64,000 bases of DNA from Hyphomicrobiales bacterium (GCA_900470095.1 UBZM01000036.1:234763-298762); one strand, 5' to 3'; positions 24,639 to 34,701 are shown, counted from the first letter of the stretch. Made by a program: numbers and translations. The notes: generated from the sequence alone by a model not told the origin.

Positions 24639-27600
24639 CGCGAAGAAACTCCCGCAGCGGCTGTCGCCCGGGCTTTCGTCTTGCCCGGTGTCGGGGAGCC
24701 TGCGCCGAAGACGGTGACATAGAGCACGGGCAGCAGGATGAGGGTCAGCACGGTCGCGACCAGCAGGCCGCCCATGATGGCGAAGGCCATCGGGCCCCAG
24801 AACACGGTCGGAGCGATCGGGATCATGCCAAGCACGGTCGAGACCGCGGTCAGCATGATCGGCCGGAAGCGCGTGCTGCTGGCGTCGAGCGCGGCCTCGA
24901 CGACGCTCTTGCCGCTGGCCCGCTCCGCCTCGATCTGGCCGACCAGGATCACCGCGTTCTTGGTGATGATGCCGATCAGCGCCAGGATGCCGAGCAGCGC
25001 GACGAAACCCAGTGGCTTGCCCGACACGAGCAGTGCGCTGACCACGCCGATGAGGCCGAGAGGGGCGATGCTGAGCACGATGGCGAACAGCCTGAAGCTC
25101 CGCAGCTGGGCCATCAGCACGGTGAACATGATCAGCAGCATGACTGGCACGACGGCGATGACCGAGGATTGCGACTTGGCGCTTTCCTCGACGGTTCCGC
25201 CGACGGCGATGCTGTAGGCGGGTGGCAACGTCTTCCGCAGCTCTTCGATGGAGGGCTGCAAGGCGGAAACGACTGTCTCCGGCAGCGTTCCCGGCTTGAC
25301 GTCTGCGGCGACGGTCAGGTTCGGAACCCGGTCGCGCCGCCAGATCAGCGGCGCGTCCAGCCCGTAGCTGAACGTGACGAACTGCGACACCGGCACCGAG
25401 CGTCCACCGGGCAATGCGACCTGCATGGTCCGCAGCGTATCAAGCGAGACGCGGTCGGCGTCCTGGGCCCGCACGACCACATCGACGAGATAGATATCGT
25501 CGCGCACCTGGGTCACGACGGTGCCGGAAACGACGGTGTTCAGGACCGCGGCCAGCGCTTGCGAACTCAGGCCGAGGCGGCGTGCCTCGTCCTGATCGAC
25601 GCGCAGGCGCAGCTCACGCGCAGGTTCGATCCAGTCGAAATTGATCTGCTCGGTCTTGGGGCTCGTCGCGACGACCTGCGCCAGCTTCATCGCAATCGAG
25701 CGCACCTCGGCGATGTCCGGTCCGCTGACGCGGTACTGCACGGGCCAGCCGACCGGCGGCCCGAGTTCGAGGGGATAGACGCGAGCGACGACGTTCGGAA
25801 ACTCCTTGGCCAGGAGCTCTTCCAGTTTGGCCTGCAGGCGGTCGCGAGCCGGCACGTCCTTGGCGACGATCACGGCCTGGCTGAAGAAGTCGTTGGGCAG
25901 CTGCGCATTGAGCGGCAGATAGAAGCGGATTGCGCCGCGTCCGACATAGGTGCTCCAGCGATCCACATCCGGGTTGCCCTTCAGTGCCGCGTCGAACCGG
26001 GTCGCGAGCTGCTCGCTGGCGTAGATCGAGGCGTTCTGCGGCAAAGTCAGGTCGACCAGAAGCTCGGGCCGGTCGGAGGCTGGGAAGAACTGGCGCGGTA
26101 CGAGGGGCAGGGCGAGGAGGGAGGCGACGAACAATGCGAGCGTCACCGCGATGGTCGCCCAGCGCAGCTTGATGGCACCAGACAGCAGCTGCCGGAATGT
26201 CCGCTCGACCCTGCCGGGGCCGGCAGTGCTCGCTGCCGGGTCCGGCGCCTTGAGCATCGCGACGCCAAGCACGGGCGCGAAGATCACCGCCACGAACCAG
26301 GACACCACGAGGGCAATGCTGACCACGGCGAAGAGGGTGAAGGTGTATTCACCCGCCGAGCTGGCCGCAAAACCGATCGGTACGAAGCCGGCGATCGTCA
26401 CCAGCGTCCCGGCAAGCATCGCCATCGCGTATTTCTTGAAGGCGTAGGTCGCCGCCTTCGCCTTTTCCTCCCCTGCGGCAAGACGCGTCACCATCGCGTC
26501 GGTCGTCGTCATGGCGTCGTCGACCAGCAGGGCGAGCGCGATGATCAGCGCACCGAGCGAGATCCGCTGCATGTCGATGCCGGCGACAAGCATCACGGCG
26601 AAGACCACCGCAAGCGTCAGCGGAATGGACAGCGCAACGACGAGGCCGGGGCGCACGCCGAGGCTGATGAAGCTCACCGCCATGATGATGGCGATCGACT
26701 GCCAGAGCGAGGTCATGAAGTCGTCGATCGCGTGATCGACCGTCACGGCCTGATCGGCCACCAGCCGTGGTTCGATGCCGAGCGGAAGATTGGCGGTGAT
26801 GGTCGCCATCGCCTTCTGGATGTTCTTGCCGAGCGCCAGGATATCGCCTCCATCGCGCATCGCGATGCCCAGCCCGATCGCTTCTTGTCCGTTGACGCGG
26901 AACATCGGTTGAGGCGGGTCCGCGTGACCGCGGCGCACGGTAGCGATGTCGGCGAGGCGAACCATGCGATCGCCGACGGGAAAGTTGACGTTCAGCAGGT
27001 CGGCTTCCGACTGGAAGGCACCCGAGACGCGCAGCGAGACCTTCTCGTCCTCGGTCTGGATGATGCCGGCGGGGCGCACGACGTTCTGGCTCTGCAGGGT
27101 GCCGAGCAGGGCGGAGCGATCGATGCCGAGATTGGCGAGTTCCCTGACAGAGAATTCGACGAAGATGCGCTCGTCCTGGGCGCCGATGATCTCGATCTTC
27201 GAGACATCGGGCACGAGGAGCAGGCGCGAACGGGCCGCTTCGACATGGTCGCGCAGCTCACGGCTGGTGAAGCCATCGGCGGTGAAGCCATAGATGATGC
27301 CGAACGTGTCGCCGAAGCGATCGTTGAAGAACGGCCCAACCGCGCCCTGGGGCAGGGTATGGCGGATGTCCCCGACGAGATTGCGGACCCGGTACCAGGT
27401 GTCCTGTACCTGACGCGCCGGGACCGACTGCTTCAGGTTGACGAAGATCGTCGTCACGCCGGGCGTCGTGAAGCTGCGGACGAAATCGAGGCCGGGCGTC
27501 TCCTCGAGCTGGCGCTCGAGCCGCTCGGTGATCTGCGTCAGCGTGTCCTCCATGGTCGCGCCCGGCCAGGCGGCGGAAACGACCATCGACTTGATGACGA

Positions 27601-27724
27601 AGGAGGGGTCTTCATTGCGGCCGAGCCGCACGAAGGCGAGCACGCCGGCCGCGACGGCGACAATCATCAGATAGATCACGACCGAGCGGTTCTTGAGGGC
27701 CCATTCCGAGAGGTTGAAGCTCAT
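24635..27724 (-). CDS. RND efflux pump inner-membrane transporter (AcrB/MdtB class)
   Basis: 1029-residue RND pump, usual length for the AcrB class. The proton relay residues are visible: paired aspartates in TM4 (LLVDDAM) and the TM10 lysine (GIITKNAVILVG). Two large periplasmic loops follow TM1 and TM7. The pump exports lipophilic compounds or metals in exchange for protons; the HME metal signature is not evident, so a drug or lipid-like substrate is more likely. It is coupled by 4-nt overlaps to one adaptor gene on each side, an unusual arrangement that could give a hetero-adaptor complex. Confidence 0.9.
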   Translation of the reverse strand: MSFNLSEWALKNRSVVIYLMIVAVAAGVLAFVRLGRNEDPSFVIKSMVVSAAWPGATMEDTLTQITERLERQLEETPGLDFVRSFTTPGVTTIFVNLKQSVPARQVQDTWYRVRNLVGDIRHTLPQGAVGPFFNDRFGDTFGIIYGFTADGFTSRELRDHVEAARSRLLLVPDVSKIEIIGAQDERIFVEFSVRELANLGIDRSALLGTLQSQNVVRPAGIIQTEDEKVSLRVSGAFQSEADLLNVNFPVGDRMVRLADIATVRRGHADPPQPMFRVNGQEAIGLGIAMRDGGDILALGKNIQKAMATITANLPLGIEPRLVADQAVTVDHAIDDFMTSLWQSIAIIMAVSFISLGVRPGLVVALSIPLTLAVVFAVMLVAGIDMQRISLGALIIALALLVDDAMTTTDAMVTRLAAGEEKAKAATYAFKKYAMAMLAGTLVTIAGFVPIGFAASSAGEYTFTLFAVVSIALVVSWFVAVIFAPVLGVAMLKAPDPAASTAGPGRVERTFRQLLSGAIKLRWATIAVTLALFVASLLALPLVPRQFFPASDRPELLVDLTLPQNASIYASEQLATRFDAALKGNPDVDRWSTYVGRGAIRFYLPLNAQLPNDFFSQAVIVAKDVPARDRLQAKLEELLAKEFPNVVARVYPLELGPPVGWPVQYRVSGPDIAEVRSIAMKLAQVVATSPKTEQINFDWIEPARELRLRVDQDEARRLGLSSQALAAVLNTVVSGTVVTQVRDDIYLVDVVVRAQDADRVSLDTLRTMQVALPGGRSVPVSQFVTFSYGLDAPLIWRRDRVPNLTVAADVKPGTLPETVVSALQPSIEELRKTLPPAYSIAVGGTVEESAKSQSSVIAVVPVMLLIMFTVLMAQLRSFRLFAIVLSIAPLGLIGVVSALLVSGKPLGFVALLGILALIGIITKNAVILVGQIEAERASGKSVVEAALDASSTRFRPIMLTAVSTVLGMIPIAPTVFWGPMAFAIMGGLLVATVLTLILLPVLYVTVFGAGSPTPGKTKARATAAAGVSSR

Positions 27725-28824
27725 CGTGTTTCCGTCCCGGTCAGCCGCACATGCTGGCCTTCCTGCAAGAGGCTCGCGCCGGCCGTGACAATGACGTCGC
27801 CAAGTGCCAGGCCCTTGCCGATCAGGGCCGTCGCGGGGTCGGCGCTGAGAACGTCGAGCTTGCGCAGCGACACGGTGAGATTCTTGGGATCGACGACCCA
27901 GGCTCCTGTATCCTGCGCGCGCCGCACCAGCGCCGTCGACGGAATGGCGATGGCGGCGCTTTCGCTGCCGCGAATGGTGCCCGTGACGGTCGTGCCAAGC
28001 CGGTAGGACTGCGGAGGCTCCGACAGACCGACCCTGACCCGGAAGGTCCGTGTCACCGGGTCGGCCTGGGGCGAGACCTCGCGTACCCGGCCCTTGACGG
28101 TGGTGCCGGGATCGCCGGTGAGCGCCACATACACGCGCGCATCGGCAGGCAGGGCGCGCATCATTGAAGCCGGCACCTCGAAGACGGCATCGCGCCCCTC
28201 GCGCCTCGCGAGCTGCACGATCGTCCGGCCGGCCGCAACGACCTCGCCTGGCTCTGCTCCGATCCTGGTCACGACGCCCGGTGCGTCAGCTTTCAGGGTT
28301 GTGAAACCGACGACATCTTCCGCCGAATTGACGCGGGCTTGTGCCGCGTCGACCTGAGCCTGGGCGGCTGTGCGGCCTTGCTCGGCGGCCTCGAAATCGG
28401 CCTGCGTCGTGACATTGCGCTGGAGCAGATGGCTCTGCCGCTGCAACTGGTTGTCGGCCTTCCTCAGAAGGCCCTGCGCAGCCGTGAGCGCTGCGCGCGC
28501 CGAGCGCAGATCGTTGAGTTCGTTCTCGGGGTCGAGGCGGGCAACCACCTCGCCCTCGCGGATAGTCGCGCCGACCGCGACGCTTCTCTCCGCCAGGCGG
28601 CCACCGATGCGGAAGGAGAGCGACGCCTGGTCCTGCGCTTCGATATGGCCGGTGAAATTGATGTCCGCCGCCTCGCGGGGCTTGTCGACCGTGATGGTGC
28701 GGACGATCCGCACGGGTGGCGGGGCCTCGTCGGCCTCGCGCTGGCAGCCCGCGGAAGCGAGGGCAATCACGGTCAGCGCGGCGGCGTGCAACCGGGCGGA
28801 ACCAGGGCTGCGGCGCGGGCTCAT
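27721..28824 (-). CDS. RND efflux periplasmic adaptor lipoprotein (first)
   Basis: 367-residue membrane fusion protein and first gene of the pump operon. The lipobox ASAGC follows a short signal peptide. The lipoyl halves (RIGGRLAERSVAVGATIREGE and TLKADAPGVVTRIGAEPGEV), the hairpin with LLRKADNQLQRQ, and the barrel segment (SPQADPVTRTFRVRVGL) match the second adaptor gene, so the two are paralogues. A 252 bp gap lies between the MFS gene and this gene, and it holds tandem repeat site B. Confidence 0.87.
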   Translation of the reverse strand: MSPRRSPGSARLHAAALTVIALASAGCQREADEAPPPVRIVRTITVDKPREAADINFTGHIEAQDQASLSFRIGGRLAERSVAVGATIREGEVVARLDPENELNDLRSARAALTAAQGLLRKADNQLQRQSHLLQRNVTTQADFEAAEQGRTAAQAQVDAAQARVNSAEDVVGFTTLKADAPGVVTRIGAEPGEVVAAGRTIVQLARREGRDAVFEVPASMMRALPADARVYVALTGDPGTTVKGRVREVSPQADPVTRTFRVRVGLSEPPQSYRLGTTVTGTIRGSESAAIAIPSTALVRRAQDTGAWVVDPKNLTVSLRKLDVLSADPATALIGKGLALGDVIVTAGASLLQEGQHVRLTGTETR

Positions 28825-29055
28825 GCCTGCTGCCCCCCGAACGCCACCCTCGCACGATGCGGAGTTCTTGCGCCGATCCTGCCATTCCTACCGAACGGGT
28901 TCTCCCGCAAGCCGTTCAAAAGCATCATGTTCTTCCTCTGGCAACCGCAAGGCAGAGGCCGTGGAACCTCGGGCGCAAGACAAGGGTCCGTCGCCAATCT
29001 CTTCGGGCGGCAGGGACGGACGCTACCAACTGTCCGGGAAGCGCGGATTAGCTCA

Positions 29056-29084
29056 GAATCCCAAGTTTGCGCTGGTCATCCCAA
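29056..29084 (-). promoter_or_regulatory. tandem TTGGGA repeat (site B)
   Basis: On the minus strand TTGGGA occurs at 29084-29079 and again at 29064-29059 within TTGGGATTC, a 20-bp period like site A. A possible -10 (TAGCGT, 29025-29020) begins 30 nt after the second copy. The first copy overlaps the last codons of the MFS gene, so its sequence is partly constrained by coding. The element points toward the RND operon that starts at 28824. On the plus strand the same spot also shows TTTTGGGACAGG, close to CTTTGGGACAGG in site C. Confidence 0.4.
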
Positions 29085-30284
29085 TTTTGGGACAGGGTAC
29101 TGGGCATCCGGAACGCCTGGTTGCGGGGCCGGATCCTCCCGTCTCAGGTTGGCTGCGACAGGGATCAGCAGGAGGAAACCGGCACCGGAAGCGATCGCCA
29201 TCAGGCCATAGACGTGCTCGCCCCACGAACCGTAGAGATAGCCGGCAAGGGTCGTCAGAGCCGCCATCACCCCGGCCCAGCCGGCGGCAAGCCAGGCCTG
29301 GGCCCGGGCCAGCATGCCACGCGGCGCGAGCCTCGCGAGCAGGAAGATGCTGCCCAGATGCGTCGCGCCGAAGGTCAGGCCATGTGTCAGCTGCAGCAGG
29401 ATGACGAAGGCGATATCCGGATCGAGAGCCATGCCAGCCCAGCGCAATGTCGCGGCAGCGCCGCTGACGGTCAGCAGGGCACCTGCTCCGGCCGAGCCAC
29501 GGACGACGTATCCGAGCAGGCTGAAGAACGTGATCTCGGAGGCGATGCCAGCCGCCCAGAGGCTTCCCATGGTCCCCCCGGAAATGCCGAGGCTTTGCCA
29601 GTGCAATGTGCTGAAGCCGTAGACGGCGGCATGGCTCGCCTGGACAAGCGCGGCGCCCGCAATGGTCAGGATCAGGAGATACGGCCGCTCCACCGTCCCG
29701 GCTGCCTCGCCGGGAGCGGCCGATCTCTCCGGCAGGCGGATGGTTGCGACGGCCATCGCGGCGAGGGTCGTGGCAAGCGCCGAGAGCAGCAGCATTCCAA
29801 TAATGGACGAGATCGGCAGCCAGTCGAGCATCCAGCCAGCCGAGAGATTGGCGAGCGCAAACCCCGCCGATCCCCACAAGCGAATTCGCCCATAGCGCAG
29901 CTCTGCCGAGCGCAAGCCATCGAGGCTGCGCAGGGTTACGGCGTCGGTCAGGGCGATCAGGGGACCTTGGGCAAGCGCGATGGCGATCACCAGCAGCAGT
30001 ATTGGCAGGAATCCTGCGGCAAAGGCGAGAAAACCCGTGCCGACGACGACAGCCGCCGCGCAGGCAACCAGCGCGAGGGTCATGCGCAAGCTCCGGTCCG
30101 CGAGGGCGCCAACGACCGGATTTGCGATGATGCGGGTCAGCAGCGGTGCGGCAAGCACGATGCCGATCGCGTCGTCACCAAGCGATTGCGCGCGCAACCA
30201 GAGCGGAAAGAACGGCAGATTGACGCCGAGCTCGAAGAAAAGAGCCGCATAGAGAAAGGAGAGGCGCCCTGTCGCCCCCTTCAT
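29076..30284 (-). CDS. MFS transporter, HcaT-like (MFS_1_like)
   Basis: 402-residue major facilitator with 12 hydrophobic segments and a start that resembles HcaT/LacY-like sugar or phenylpropionate carriers (YAALFFELGVNLPFFPLWL). The conserved loop between TM2 and TM3 (GALADRSLRM) is present. It is 24 bp downstream of the AraC-type regulator on the same strand and 252 bp upstream of the RND operon, so it may belong to the same control circuit. Direction and substrate of transport unknown. Confidence 0.82.
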   Translation of the reverse strand: MKGATGRLSFLYAALFFELGVNLPFFPLWLRAQSLGDDAIGIVLAAPLLTRIIANPVVGALADRSLRMTLALVACAAAVVVGTGFLAFAAGFLPILLLVIAIALAQGPLIALTDAVTLRSLDGLRSAELRYGRIRLWGSAGFALANLSAGWMLDWLPISSIIGMLLLSALATTLAAMAVATIRLPERSAAPGEAAGTVERPYLLILTIAGAALVQASHAAVYGFSTLHWQSLGISGGTMGSLWAAGIASEITFFSLLGYVVRGSAGAGALLTVSGAAATLRWAGMALDPDIAFVILLQLTHGLTFGATHLGSIFLLARLAPRGMLARAQAWLAAGWAGVMAALTTLAGYLYGSWGEHVYGLMAIASGAGFLLLIPVAANLRREDPAPQPGVPDAQYPVPKLG

Positions 30285-30307
30285 GCCAAGACCCTCATGC
30301 TCTTCGG

Positions 30308-31390
30308 CTAGTCGGCAAGGCTGCGCGCGGCGCGTTCAACTCCAGGTCCTCCCAGTGCACCGTCCAGCGACGCATCCTGCTGGGCAAGTCCGGATGGCAG
30401 GGCAGAGAACTTGGTCAGGTGCTTCTCGCGCGCCTCGGTTGGGCTGTAGCCGAACTCGCGCCGGAATGCGCGGCTGAACGTCGAATGATCGATGAAACCC
30501 ACTTCATTGCCGATGACGTGGATCGACAGGGCATCGCGGGTCGATGCGAGCCGGCGATGCGCCTCGCGCAGCCTCTCTCGATTGATGAAATGAGCAACGC
30601 CACCGGTGCTCTCGAACAGCCGGTAGAGTTTGGAGCGGGACATCGCCATGAGGCGTGCCAGACGCTCGGGACCAAATTCGGGGGAGGCCATGTTCTGTCG
30701 GACGACGCGCTGGGCACGATCGATCAGAAGGGAGGTCAGCGGCACCTCCGCAGCCTCGGAGCGTTCGACGCGTGGCGCGATGCAGGCCGCGACCAGCGAA
30801 CGTGTCGCGGTGGCGAGGCCCTGGGCATGCTCTGCCGAGATATGGGGCAGCTGCCGGGCCAGGTTCTCCATATAGCCAGTGAGCAGCGCCCCCAGCTCTG
30901 GGTTGATTTCCAGATCGTGCGCCCGCTCGAAATCGACGAGTTCCTCGTGGCAGAAGTTCCGAGGCAGGAACAGCGTCAGGACTTCGGTGTCCTCGGCCTG
31001 GCCTTCGAACGGCATGGCGAGCGAGCGGAAGCTGAGACTGCCTGGCCGCTCCGGAGGGCTCAGGGAAAGCAGGTTGCATTCAGGCGAAAAGGAGTGGGCG
31101 AGCACGACGCACCAATGATCCATGAAGGATCGCGGCCTGTGCCGCCAATGGCGGGCAGGGGCATCGGCGTAGAGTGTCCTGGTCAGAACGACGTCGCCGA
31201 AGCTCCACGACGAGAACTCGGCTTCAAACGCCTCGGACCCGTCTGGCGTAGGCAAGAGATCGATCGTCTCGGAGAGCAGCGAACGCCACGCGTCGAACTG
31301 ATCCTCGGGGGGCAGTCCCTTGGTGGAGAAGTTCTGAACGAAGACCGCTCCGCCCGGGGGCCCTGAATTGGTACTAGAGAGAGCCGACAC
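30308..31390 (-). CDS. AraC-family transcriptional regulator
   Basis: 360-residue regulator with an N-terminal ligand/dimer domain of about 220 residues (AraC_binding_2-like, including the PRSFMDHWCVVL strand) and a C-terminal double helix-turn-helix (LARLMAMSRSKLYRLFE and VIGNEVGFIDHSTFSRAFRREFGYSPTEAR). This type usually binds direct repeats spaced about two helical turns. I use the GTG at 31390, preceded by GAGGAG; the frame is open to a TTG at 31450 with no ribosome-binding site. The next gene is an MFS carrier 24 bp away and then the RND operon. It is the best local candidate to read the TTTGGGA repeats. Confidence 0.85.
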   Translation of the reverse strand: MSALSSTNSGPPGGAVFVQNFSTKGLPPEDQFDAWRSLLSETIDLLPTPDGSEAFEAEFSSWSFGDVVLTRTLYADAPARHWRHRPRSFMDHWCVVLAHSFSPECNLLSLSPPERPGSLSFRSLAMPFEGQAEDTEVLTLFLPRNFCHEELVDFERAHDLEINPELGALLTGYMENLARQLPHISAEHAQGLATATRSLVAACIAPRVERSEAAEVPLTSLLIDRAQRVVRQNMASPEFGPERLARLMAMSRSKLYRLFESTGGVAHFINRERLREAHRRLASTRDALSIHVIGNEVGFIDHSTFSRAFRREFGYSPTEAREKHLTKFSALPSGLAQQDASLDGALGGPGVERAARSLAD

Positions 31391-31568
31391 GGCATTCTCC
31401 TCGCGATAGCGTTGCGTTAATCTTGGCCCCGCGTACCAACGGGATGTCAATGTTTCTCAGTGCCGTGAAGAAACTGTGACGCTCAGAGTTAGCAATGGCA
31501 AGCAATAAACCGCTGAGAATTGTCGTTAACAGGCCAAAGCAGCTGGTCCTTTTGCGGCAGTTGGCTCG

Positions 31569-32720
31569 CTACTGGCGCGGGGACGCTGCGTCGAAGACGC
31601 GAATTGGCGCGGTAACAATGAGGCTGGCGGCCGAACCAAGCGCATCCGCAGCCATCAGCGGAGTGGAAATGTCGGAATCGGTGATGACCTGGCCCTGGAG
31701 CAACCGGCCACCAATGAGGCGGACCGCATCGGGGCTGGCGGCAAAGAGGTCGTGATTGATGCGATCGCCTGCATTGATGGCGCTGAGGTCCAGCACCGTG
31801 ATGCCTGACAACCCCGCCAGCTGCTGCTGGTACTCGTCGCGCGTCAGGTCGATGCCGCCGAGGCGCGTCGCTCCGCGGGAAATGAAGCGGGAGAGCTGCA
31901 GCGCCCGGTCGTTCTGCGAGACGAAAAGCGTGATCTGCGGACGCTGGGAGCCCATATCCTCGACTTGCCGGCGGAACACGCCGACATCGAGATCGGGCGA
32001 GGCCAGAATGAGATTGTTGATCTTCCGGGGGACCCCGCCCTGCTCGAGAGCGATCTGCCTGACGGCCTCGACGGCAGGCCAGCTCCCCATGGAATGGGCG
32101 AGGATGACGATTTCGCCGACGGAGGGGCTGCTTGCAGCCGCCTTCAGCAGATAGGCGAGATCCGAGCGGGAATAGGATGCATTATCGAAATCCCGGCTGT
32201 AGTCGAGCAGATGGCCGCGCGACGGCCACGAGAACAGCACCGGGGACGCGTCGGCATCGGCGTCATGGGTCAACTGCGCGAAACGAAAGACTGCGCGGTC
32301 GAAAGGCGTGTTGAAGCCGTGGACGAACACGAAGACCCGGCGCTTTCGACCGCCCGTCGACTTGAACCATTTGACGAGATCCGTCTTGGCGACCGGCGCG
32401 GTCGAGGTGACGACAAAATCGGTAGCCGGATTGCCGGGAGCCGCGCGCGGCAGCTGGATCGTGCCGACCTCCCGATCCCTGGGGATCGAGACGACGATAT
32501 TGCTGAAAGAGACCGTATCTCCGCGCTCGCCGCTGAACAGAACACCCGCTTCCGTCGAGGGCGCGCGCGTCGTCGCGGCAAGCATGTTCACGCGGTCGGT
32601 GCCGGCAACGGGCTCGACCGGTTGAAGCAATCCGCGGGGCGCCGAAGCACAAGCGCTGAGGCCGAACGCGACAGCAAGTCCTGCCAGGCTCATCCGCAAG
32701 GTGTCGAGGCGGCGGCCCAT
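31569..32720 (-). CDS. DUF900 alpha/beta hydrolase lipoprotein
   Basis: 383-residue exported hydrolase of the DUF900 family. The N-terminus carries a lipoprotein signal ending LSAC. The core shows the oxyanion strand VFVHGFNTPF (around residue 130) and the nucleophile elbow AHSMGS (around 210), giving the serine; a later aspartate (NDRAL) and histidine (NHDLF) could complete the triad. Substrate unknown. The ATG at 32720 fits the signal peptide. It is transcribed away from the AbgT operon. Confidence 0.8.
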   Translation of the reverse strand: MGRRLDTLRMSLAGLAVAFGLSACASAPRGLLQPVEPVAGTDRVNMLAATTRAPSTEAGVLFSGERGDTVSFSNIVVSIPRDREVGTIQLPRAAPGNPATDFVVTSTAPVAKTDLVKWFKSTGGRKRRVFVFVHGFNTPFDRAVFRFAQLTHDADADASPVLFSWPSRGHLLDYSRDFDNASYSRSDLAYLLKAAASSPSVGEIVILAHSMGSWPAVEAVRQIALEQGGVPRKINNLILASPDLDVGVFRRQVEDMGSQRPQITLFVSQNDRALQLSRFISRGATRLGGIDLTRDEYQQQLAGLSGITVLDLSAINAGDRINHDLFAASPDAVRLIGGRLLQGQVITDSDISTPLMAADALGSAASLIVTAPIRVFDAASPRQ

Positions 32721-33105
32721 GGTCAAAGAGCTCCAGAATTCGGGCGCGTGCCGGGCATCGCAGGCAGTAACGGGCTTACCGGATTGCTCTTGCATGCCTT
32801 ACCGTGCGTCGGCGTCACGTCGACGTCCCCAATCTGCGAATAGGAGATCGGAGGATCTCGAACGGCTGCGTCAGGATAAAGAAGCCATCCGGTGGCAGCA
32901 AGCTTGCTGGATGCCTTCCCGTCGCGCAGACGCCTCGCCATCAACTTTGGGACAGGCGGTCCAAGCTTTGGGATTCTGTGCCGATGCTCTCGGCGCGTAG
33001 GGAATTAAGTTGCCGGGATGACCGCCTCGGCAACGATTCCGGCGGCCTACCTGCTTATCGCGACCCCCCGTGGGGCGGAAGTCTAAGGCTTAGGGGAGGC
33101 AAGAC
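32721..33105. other. 385 bp divergent intergenic region
   Basis: Lies between the DUF900 lipoprotein gene and the AbgT carrier gene. It contains tandem repeat site C (32946-32976) and a possible -10 (TAAGTT, 33006-33011). A strong ribosome-binding site (GGGGAGG) precedes AbgT. No further gene is evident. Confidence 0.6.
32946..32976 (+). promoter_or_regulatory. tandem TTTGGGA repeat (site C)
   Basis: TTTGGGA occurs at 32946 and again at 32967 within TTTGGGATTC (32967-32976), a 21-bp period. A possible -10 (TAAGTT, 33006-33011) begins 29 nt after it, matching the layout of sites A and B. It points toward the AbgT/M20-peptidase genes that start 130 bp downstream. Confidence 0.45.
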
Positions 33106-34656
33106 ATGGCTACCGGGAACGTCGCGTCAAAGACCACGATGCAGAGATTTCTCGATACGGTCGAGAAAGTGGGGAACATGGTTCCCCATCCCGTCGTCAT
33201 CTTCCTCATTCTCATCGCCATCGTCATGGTGCTGTCGGCTGTGCTCAGCCTGTTCGGCGCGGCGGTCACCTTCGAGCGCATCAATCCCGATACCCATAAG
33301 GTCGAGATGGCGAGCACGGCGATACGCAGCCTGCTCAACGTCGAAGGCATTCGCTTCATCTATTCGTCGCTGATTCCGAACTTCATGAGCTTCACCGCCG
33401 TCGGGCTGATGATCGTTGCGATGATCGGCGCTGGCGTCGCCGAGGAATCCGGCCTGGTGACGGCGCTCATCCGCAAGCTCGTCATCGTGTCGCCGGGCTG
33501 GGCTCTGACCTATATCCTGGCCTTCGTCGGCATCCTCGCCAGCATTGCGGCGGATGCGGGCTATCTGGTGCTGATCCCGCTCGCCGGTATTGCCTACCTC
33601 GCCGTCGGGCGGCATCCGCTCGCCGGCCTCGCGCTTGGCTTTGCTGCGGTGGCCGGCGCCTTCACCGTCAATATGCTGATCAAGCCGCTCGACGCCGTCC
33701 TCGTCGAATTCACCAATGACGCCGCCCATCTCGTCGATCCGAATCGCTCGATCGGCCTGGCCTCCAATGTCTGGTTCTCGATCGCGTCGGTGCTGTTCCT
33801 CACCGTCGTCATCGCCTTCATCACCGACCGGATGATTGCGCCGCGCCTTGGCGTCTACGATCCGAAGCTGGCGGCCGAAGGCACCACGACGGAGCAGGGC
33901 GCCTCGCTGTCCGATCAGGAATCGCGTGGACTGCGGTATGCCGGGTTCGGCCTGCTGGCGCTGGTTGCCGTGTTCTGCCTGCTGACGCTGCCGTCGGGAG
34001 CGCCGCTGCGCAATCCGACAACCGGCGAGCTGATCGGCAATTCACCCTTCATGAACGGGCTGATCGCCCTGATCATGCTGATGTTCCTCACCACGGGCTG
34101 GGCCTATGGCATCGGGGCCGGGACCTTGCGGACCCTCCCGGAGGTGATCGCGGCGATCGAGAAGTCGATCAAGAATCTCGGTGGCACGATCTTCCTGTTC
34201 TTCGTGCTCAGCCAGTTCGTCGCCTACTTCACGTACACGAACATGGGCACGGTCATGGCGCTCAGCCTGTCCGGCGTGCTGCAGTCGGCCAATATCGGCG
34301 CGCTGCCGCTGCTGCTCGGCTTCATCGTCGTCGTGGCGATCATCGACCTCCTGCTGACCGGGGCGATCGCAAAATGGGCGATCTTCGCCCCCGTGTTCGT
34401 GCCGCTGTTGATGAAGCTCGGCGTCGAGCCGGAAGCGGTGCTGGCCGCCTATCGCGTCGGCGATTCCCCGATGAACGCGATCACCCCGCTGAACGCCTAT
34501 TTCGCCCTCGTCGTGGGCTTCGCCCAGAAATACGACAAGTCCGCCGGTGTCGGCACGATTGTTTCCCTGATGCTGCCCTATGTCGTCTGGATGTTCGTGC
34601 TGTGGACGGCGCTCTTCGCCGTCTGGAAAATGCTCGGCCTGCCCTGGGGATTGTGA
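33106..34656 (+). CDS. abgT: AbgT-family transporter
   Basis: 516-residue inner-membrane carrier of the AbgT family, with about 11 hydrophobic segments and the family pattern of an N-terminal VPHPVVIFLILI segment and late GDSPMNAITPLNAYF loop. E. coli AbgT imports p-aminobenzoyl-glutamate, while MtrF-type members export sulfonamides. The next gene encodes an M20 peptidase, 45 bp away, which favours import of a peptide-like substrate that is then cut. Good ribosome-binding site (GGGGAGG) 7 nt before the ATG. Confidence 0.87.
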   Translation: MATGNVASKTTMQRFLDTVEKVGNMVPHPVVIFLILIAIVMVLSAVLSLFGAAVTFERINPDTHKVEMASTAIRSLLNVEGIRFIYSSLIPNFMSFTAVGLMIVAMIGAGVAEESGLVTALIRKLVIVSPGWALTYILAFVGILASIAADAGYLVLIPLAGIAYLAVGRHPLAGLALGFAAVAGAFTVNMLIKPLDAVLVEFTNDAAHLVDPNRSIGLASNVWFSIASVLFLTVVIAFITDRMIAPRLGVYDPKLAAEGTTTEQGASLSDQESRGLRYAGFGLLALVAVFCLLTLPSGAPLRNPTTGELIGNSPFMNGLIALIMLMFLTTGWAYGIGAGTLRTLPEVIAAIEKSIKNLGGTIFLFFVLSQFVAYFTYTNMGTVMALSLSGVLQSANIGALPLLLGFIVVVAIIDLLLTGAIAKWAIFAPVFVPLLMKLGVEPEAVLAAYRVGDSPMNAITPLNAYFALVVGFAQKYDKSAGVGTIVSLMLPYVVWMFVLWTALFAVWKMLGLPWGL

Positions 34657-34701
34657 CGGCCGGTCGCGCAGCCCGAAACGAAATAACCCTGACCTGATCG
34701 G

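Noticed and set aside
25169..28006. 945-codon open frame on the plus strand
   Set aside because: Antisense to the RND pump gene. Composition is biased to D, R, G, H and E with no hydrophobic core; the opposite strand encodes a complete RND protein.
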